Origin: a virus
IMG/VR virus record: IMGVR_UViG_3300045015_000004
Location: 1-23,501 of that record
DNA length: 23,501 bases
Direction: 5' to 3' (one strand)
The translations under genes were made by a program, and so were the position numbers. The stretch's first letter is position 1, and every line of letters begins with the position of its first letter. Of the stretch, positions 19,867 through 23,501 are shown piece by piece. The notes beneath the pieces were generated by a model. That model did not search any database and was not told the origin of the DNA. It saw only the letters and a list, made by a program, of their open reading frames with translations.

Positions 19867-20826
19867 ATGGCTGCCAACCCTCTTGCTACTGTGCTACATG
19901 CTACGATGACTCGTAGCCGCAAGAAGCTCATCATGGCGTCGATCAAGTCGAACGCTCTGATGGCTTGGGCTTTTGCGAATGAGCGCGTCGAGTTTGAAAG
20001 CGGTGGTCACGAGATTACCAATCCGCTGACGCTTGGACGCAACCCGAACGTCACCTCGTACGAGTACTACAATCCTCTTCCGATTGCTCAGACCAGCGAG
20101 TTCGACACTGTGACCTACAACTGGTCTCGTGTTGCTGGTACGGTGATCATCTCCGATCAAGAAGAAGATGAGAATCGCGGCGAAGCGATGATCTTCAAGT
20201 TGATGAAGGCGAAGATGGACGTTCTCGAAGAGTCCATCAAGGAAAAGTTCGCTGAGTATCTGTACGGCGCTGGCGCTGGCACCGATCCTCTCGGACTGGC
20301 CTCGCTCATTCCAGACGACCCGACGACTGGCACTCTCGGCGGCATCAGCCGCGCCAACGAGACGCAGTGGCGCACGTCGTCTTACGATTTCAACGGCAAC
20401 ATTGATAGCACGAACATCGAAGAAGTGTTCGATGACGTTATCATGGACTTGACGTTGAAGAGCGACAAGCCCGACCTGATCTTGTGTGGTCGTAACCTGT
20501 ACCGTCACTATCGTGCTGCGGTGCGTGACAAGGTTGTGATCAACATGGACGCTACCAACAGCGGCAAGAAGATGATGGACCTGGGCTTCGCTGGCGTGAA
20601 GCACCAGAACATCAACATGCTGTACGATGAAGATTGCTCGGTCAACAAGGCGTACTTCATCAACAGCAAGTACCTTCGTCTGCACATGCTGAAGCATGTC
20701 AATATGAAGGTGAAGGAACTTGTTGCTCCGTGGAACGTCGATGCTTGCGGACGCCGTACTGTCTGGCAGGGTCAGTTCTGCAACTGGAAGGCGTATCGTA
20801 CACACGCCGTTGTCATCAACGAGTAA
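19867..20826 (+). CDS. Major capsid protein (319 aa)
   Basis: The HK97-fold-like head shell protein. AAGGAG precedes the ATG at suitable distance. The N-terminal helical arm, the segment TGTLGGISRANETQWRTSSY (about 150-170) and the later KSDKPDLILCGRNLYRHYRA match the organisation of small phage major capsid proteins. The C-terminus contains a cluster of aromatic/basic residues (CGRRTVWQGQFCNWKAYRTH). The length is short compared with P22 coat (430 aa) because no large insertion domain is seen. A separate small product or a cleavage site is not evident. Confidence 0.88.
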   Translation: MAANPLATVLHATMTRSRKKLIMASIKSNALMAWAFANERVEFESGGHEITNPLTLGRNPNVTSYEYYNPLPIAQTSEFDTVTYNWSRVAGTVIISDQEEDENRGEAMIFKLMKAKMDVLEESIKEKFAEYLYGAGAGTDPLGLASLIPDDPTTGTLGGISRANETQWRTSSYDFNGNIDSTNIEEVFDDVIMDLTLKSDKPDLILCGRNLYRHYRAAVRDKVVINMDATNSGKKMMDLGFAGVKHQNINMLYDEDCSVNKAYFINSKYLRLHMLKHVNMKVKELVAPWNVDACGRRTVWQGQFCNWKAYRTHAVVINE

Positions 20827-20856
20827 CGCAGACTGAATTAGAGAAGGGAGATTAAA

Positions 20857-21177
20857 ATGGTTGCGACAGATATTAAGCCTCGCTACGAGGTTCACAAACT
20901 CGAAGGCGATGTAGAGGTGACTGTCTTTGTGAAGAACGATGACGGTAAGTTGGTGAAGGAACAGCGTACTCAACCTGCTGGATACATGGTGTACTTCCCC
21001 AACGGTGCTTCGATCCGAGTGCGTACAGAAGAAGAGTTGAAGCGTCTCGGATTCGATATTGATGCCCCGCTTGTCGACATGGTAAGCGGTGAGGTTGTCC
21101 CTGTTAAGACACAACACGGACAACTCAAGTCTCGGTCGCAACAAATCTCTGGCTCTCGTTCGCGTTCTCAAATCTGA
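20857..21177 (+). CDS. Small head-associated protein, function unknown (106 aa)
   Basis: ATG with AAGGGAG 7 nt upstream. The N-terminal 75 residues are beta-rich (DVEVTVFVKNDDGKLVKE, then GYMVYFPNGASIRVR) and end with a helix and a Val/Asp-rich strand. The C-terminal tail is basic and Ser-rich (HGQLKSRSQQISGSRSRSQI), perhaps flexible. The position directly behind the coat gene suggests a minor head protein or assembly cofactor. Confidence 0.75.
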   Translation: MVATDIKPRYEVHKLEGDVEVTVFVKNDDGKLVKEQRTQPAGYMVYFPNGASIRVRTEEELKRLGFDIDAPLVDMVSGEVVPVKTQHGQLKSRSQQISGSRSRSQI

Positions 21178-21193
21178 GTAAGGAGAAACTGAC

Positions 21194-21877
21194 ATGGGTA
21201 TCAATCCCAAGACTGCTGACTACCTGCCGAAGCTGATCAACAAGTATGTGCCCGCTTGCACGTATGTTGCGGCTGACGCCGGAGCCAATCGCATCAGCCT
21301 CGGCTCTCCAGCCGTTGCTTCTGCTACTGGCCTGAAGAACAGTGCGGCTATCACGAACGCTGCGTCTACCGTCACGATTGATGGTACTGCTGACAGCCCG
21401 TTCGGTCGAGCTGTCCAGATCAAGGGCGACACTGCTGGCGACAATGCTGTTTGCACTGTCAATGGCCGTGACTACCTTGGCCAACCGATGAAAGAGAACT
21501 TGACTCTGAGTGGAACGTCTGCCGTCACTGGCACGAAGGCGTTCTATTGGGTCGATACTGTCTCGGTTGCGTCTGGTAACGCCAATGCGTCTTCGTCTAT
21601 CGACCTTGGCTGGCGTGACGTTCTCGGCTTGCCGTTCAAGACCGTCAAGATTCTCTCCGAAGAGGATGATGGCGCTCTTGTTGGTACGCTCGGAACGCTG
21701 GTTGGTCCAGTGATGACCGACCCGCAGACGGCGACGACTGGTGATCCGCGTGGTACGTACGATCCCAATACTACGCTTGATGGAGCGTCTGAAGTCATCG
21801 TTACTTGTGTGTTCGACGCTTATGTGAACAGCAGCAACAACGGTGGCTACTACGGCATTAAGCACTACAACGGCTAA
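21194..21877 (+). CDS. Putative capsid decoration or minor structural protein (227 aa)
   Basis: AAGGAG lies 8 nt before the ATG. The protein is Gly/Ala/Thr-rich and almost wholly beta-strand-like (STVTIDGTADSPFGRAVQI, then DYLGQPMKENLTLSGTSAVT). The repeated short strands suggest an Ig-like or trimeric beta fold. A cysteine pair is not evident. The position behind coat and the small head protein, and the surface-protein-like composition, point to a decoration role, but the family is unverified. Confidence 0.7.
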   Translation: MGINPKTADYLPKLINKYVPACTYVAADAGANRISLGSPAVASATGLKNSAAITNAASTVTIDGTADSPFGRAVQIKGDTAGDNAVCTVNGRDYLGQPMKENLTLSGTSAVTGTKAFYWVDTVSVASGNANASSSIDLGWRDVLGLPFKTVKILSEEDDGALVGTLGTLVGPVMTDPQTATTGDPRGTYDPNTTLDGASEVIVTCVFDAYVNSSNNGGYYGIKHYNG

Positions 21878-21914
21878 GGGCGTAGTAAGGATATCCACCT
21901 TGGCTATGTCCTGA

Positions 21915-21957
21915 GCGGGGCCACACTCTCTAACCCCCTTCTTGAGTGTGGTCCCGC
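21915..21957 (+). terminator. Strong hairpin between head and connector genes
   Basis: GCGGGGCCACACTC (21915-21928) and GAGTGTGGTCCCGC (21944-21957) pair over 14 bp with one G-U pair and a 15-nt loop. It lies in the 104-bp gap after the putative decoration gene. There is no U-tract, so it may be a partial terminator or an mRNA-processing site that lowers expression of downstream genes relative to coat. Confidence 0.55.
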
Positions 21958-21981
21958 GAAGGACCAAGCGGAGACAATACT

Positions 21982-22635
21982 ATGCCAACGCTTGACGAAC
22001 TGATCGAACGTACTATTACTAGAATGTCGATGGTTAGCGGACGCGGCACTCAGCTGTATGCGGAGGATAAGGTCGCGGAGATGATACAACACAAGTTCGA
22101 TGTGTTGTTCGATGAGAACTTCTGGCCTGACTATACATCAGTTGCTCAATATACACTAGATGGCGCTACCGGAATTGTGACCACCGACTTGTCTACATTG
22201 ATTAAGCGATTCGTTGACATCGATTACGTGATGATCGGTAATACAAACACGAAGCTGACATCATTACCGACAACGATCAATCCATTCGGACTGTCAGGCA
22301 CTACGCCTGTCTACTTAGCACCGAACAACAGCACGACTAGACCGTTCAAGGTCTATCCAATCACTGCAACTGGTAACGTCACCGTACGCTTCCGTACGAA
22401 GCCCGCCACGTTTGTCGGCGAAGATGAAGTCAAGATGGATGATCAACTGCTCATCCTCGGTGCCGTGTACGACTACCTCGAAGATGATGCGTCTAATCCA
22501 GGCGCTACGCAGAAGTTCGAGGCGATGTTCGATAGTCGTCGCAAGCAATGGCACCGAATGCTGAACTCGCTGCCTGTGCAGCTTGACCCGCTAACACAGC
22601 TTCCTCAATCGAACGAGTTTGTGGAGTTACCGTGA
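21982..22635 (+). CDS. Putative head-tail connector/adaptor protein (217 aa)
   Basis: The ATG (MPTLDELIERTITRM) has GGAG 8 nt upstream; a longer reading frame starts inside the hairpin at 21915-21957. The N-terminal helix, the aromatic DENFWPDYTSVAQYTLDG and the C-terminal pattern DDQLLILGAVYDYLEDDASN (followed by KFEAMFDSRRKQWHRM) recall phage connector (gp4-like) proteins located after the coat. The role is therefore inferred from order and pattern. Confidence 0.7.
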   Translation: MPTLDELIERTITRMSMVSGRGTQLYAEDKVAEMIQHKFDVLFDENFWPDYTSVAQYTLDGATGIVTTDLSTLIKRFVDIDYVMIGNTNTKLTSLPTTINPFGLSGTTPVYLAPNNSTTRPFKVYPITATGNVTVRFRTKPATFVGEDEVKMDDQLLILGAVYDYLEDDASNPGATQKFEAMFDSRRKQWHRMLNSLPVQLDPLTQLPQSNEFVELP

Positions 22636-22636
22636 C

Positions 22637-23167
22637 ATGAGCGACATACTTGCACAGTTGGTGAGGCGTCTAGCTGCTGGCCGGAACGTTAAGGGAGAGA
22701 TACCGAAGGAGCCTAAGCTCCAACGTTATCAGTTGTACCAAGAAGGGACGGACGACTACGGCCAACCTTATCCCATACTGAAAGATCAGAAGGGATACAC
22801 GCCGGAAGATGCTATTGCAAGAGGGACAGGAGCCGAAGTCGTCACTAAGCACAACGACCCGTTTGGAGGACCAAGATACAGGACGGTAGAAGTGCTAGAC
22901 GACATTGAAGCTGCTGCTGGCCCGGAGACACTGCACAGAGGATCGAGACCGCTGGATGAGTGGCTGGAAATGAGTGGGCGCGAATTGGAGTCGAGCAACC
23001 GAGACAAACAAGCGGCGCTCAAGCGACAACTGATCGACAAGCGCATGGCGGAAGAGGCTGGTGATCCAAGAGACTTGACCACAGAGGCAGAGGCGATGGC
23101 TAGAGAGGCGATGGTTGAGAAGGCGCTTCGTCATCGCGGACGCAAGAAGACTGGGCCTGAAGATTAA
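22637..23167 (+). CDS. Unrecognised charged protein (176 aa)
   Basis: I chose the ATG giving MSDILAQLVRRL, with GGAG about 10 nt upstream, overlapping the end context of the connector gene. The protein is hydrophilic and rich in Arg, Glu, Asp and Gly (KEPKLQRYQLYQEGTDDYG, then RGSRPLDEWLEMSGRELESS). The C-terminus is helical and basic (MVEKALRHRGRKKTGPED). It has no membrane segment. It ends with a TAATG overlap with the next gene. The function is unknown. Confidence 0.75.
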   Translation: MSDILAQLVRRLAAGRNVKGEIPKEPKLQRYQLYQEGTDDYGQPYPILKDQKGYTPEDAIARGTGAEVVTKHNDPFGGPRYRTVEVLDDIEAAAGPETLHRGSRPLDEWLEMSGRELESSNRDKQAALKRQLIDKRMAEEAGDPRDLTTEAEAMAREAMVEKALRHRGRKKTGPED

Positions 23168-23501
23168 TGCCAAACACATTCCTCATCCCTCGCAGACAAA
23201 TCCAGCGCGTCAAGAAGCTGGATTCAGTCACTGTCCGCGACTTCAGCGGCGGGTGGAATGTTGTTGACAGCGATCTAAACCTCGCATCCAAGTTCCTCAA
23301 GATCATGCAGAACGTTGTGCGTGGTGAAGACGGATCGATCAAGGTTCGCTATGGCACTCGACTGTTTGCTGACGTATCTGACTACATCACGAAGATCATC
23401 AACATCTTCTACTTCGCTGGTCGCATTGTTGTTGTAGGCAGCAACGGTAAGATTGTGTACGTCGATGCCGCTGGTAACGTCATGCTAGCATGGGACGATA
23501 C
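23167..23501 (+). CDS. N-terminus of a tail or packaged-DNA-stabilisation protein (partial)
   Basis: The ATG overlaps the previous TAA (TAATG). The first 111 codons run to the right edge. After a basic start (NTFLIPRRQIQRVKKLDSV), the protein shows RDFSGGWNVVDSDLNLAS and LKIMQNVVRGEDGSIKVRYG. The pattern FsGG-w-n ... N-v-...-dG-s-i-...-R-G is typical of the N-termini of large phage tail-side proteins (P22 gp10-like beta-propellers and tail proteins). The rest is missing, so the exact family is uncertain. Confidence 0.6.
   Translation, partial: MPNTFLIPRRQIQRVKKLDSVTVRDFSGGWNVVDSDLNLASKFLKIMQNVVRGEDGSIKVRYGTRLFADVSDYITKIINIFYFAGRIVVVGSNGKIVYVDAAGNVMLAWDD

Noticed and set aside
19894-21210. 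438-codon minus-strand open frame
   Set aside because: It lies antisense to the major capsid gene and its neighbour, which have ribosome sites, good composition and expected order. Its predicted protein is Val/His/Arg-rich with no plausible fold, a typical shadow of a codon-biased gene.
21125-21967. 280-codon minus-strand open frame
   Set aside because: It is antisense to the putative decoration gene. It is biased toward Ser/Arg/Val in the manner of a shadow frame and has no ribosome site.

Overview
The window is a piece of a tailed double-stranded DNA phage (or prophage). It has two opposed gene blocks and no bacterial housekeeping gene. Most genes have clear GGAG-type Shine-Dalgarno sites, and several intergenic sites carry TTGACA-type -35 boxes. 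This fits transcription by a sigma70-like bacterial holoenzyme, probably in a Gram-negative host. The host cannot be named from the sequence.

Left block (about 231-12546, minus strand, read right to left): an early or middle arm of about 27 tightly packed, mostly small genes with frequent ATGA-type or longer overlaps. Recognisable members, in transcription order, are an HNH homing-type endonuclease with a C-terminal helix-turn-helix, a small zinc-ribbon protein, a DUF932-like protein, a truncated-looking GHKL (HSP90-like) ATPase with a C-terminal metalloprotease-like motif, a Cas4/RecB-like PD-(D/E)XK nuclease with iron-sulfur-type cysteines, a Sak4-like RecA-fold recombinase, and a DUF669-like putative single-strand DNA-binding protein. 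The last three form a recombination/replication module. Several genes are too short for routine ORF calling (47, 56, 56 and 58 aa). Four leftward sigma70-like promoters sit inside the block, near 10.18, 7.03, 1.12 and 0.52 kb.

Centre (11905-12979): two long non-coding stretches separate the blocks. They hold a three-armed terminator or attenuator with alternative pairings, three GAACAC boxes spaced exactly 21 bp apart, a long imperfect hairpin, a run of GC-rich hairpins, and a strong rightward promoter (TTGACA-16 bp-TATAAT) with an inverted repeat in its spacer.

Right block (12980-23501, plus strand): the packaging and head module, in the order unknown protein, small terminase, small protein, large terminase (ATPase and nuclease motifs visible), unknown protein, 714-aa portal, scaffold, major capsid protein, small head-associated protein, putative decoration protein, putative head-tail connector, unknown protein, and the start of a tail or DNA-stabilisation protein that runs off the right edge. 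The large portal, the scaffold-then-coat order, and the absence of tail-tube or tape-measure genes so far resemble P22-like podoviruses. That is an inference from synteny.

At the far left, the end of a plus-strand gene (3-179) converges on the early block across a strong hairpin. The most unusual items are the GHKL/zincin-like protein, the recombination trio, the repeated gene-junction sequence in the 8.4-9.0 kb cassette, and the regulatory architecture between 11.9 and 12.95 kb.
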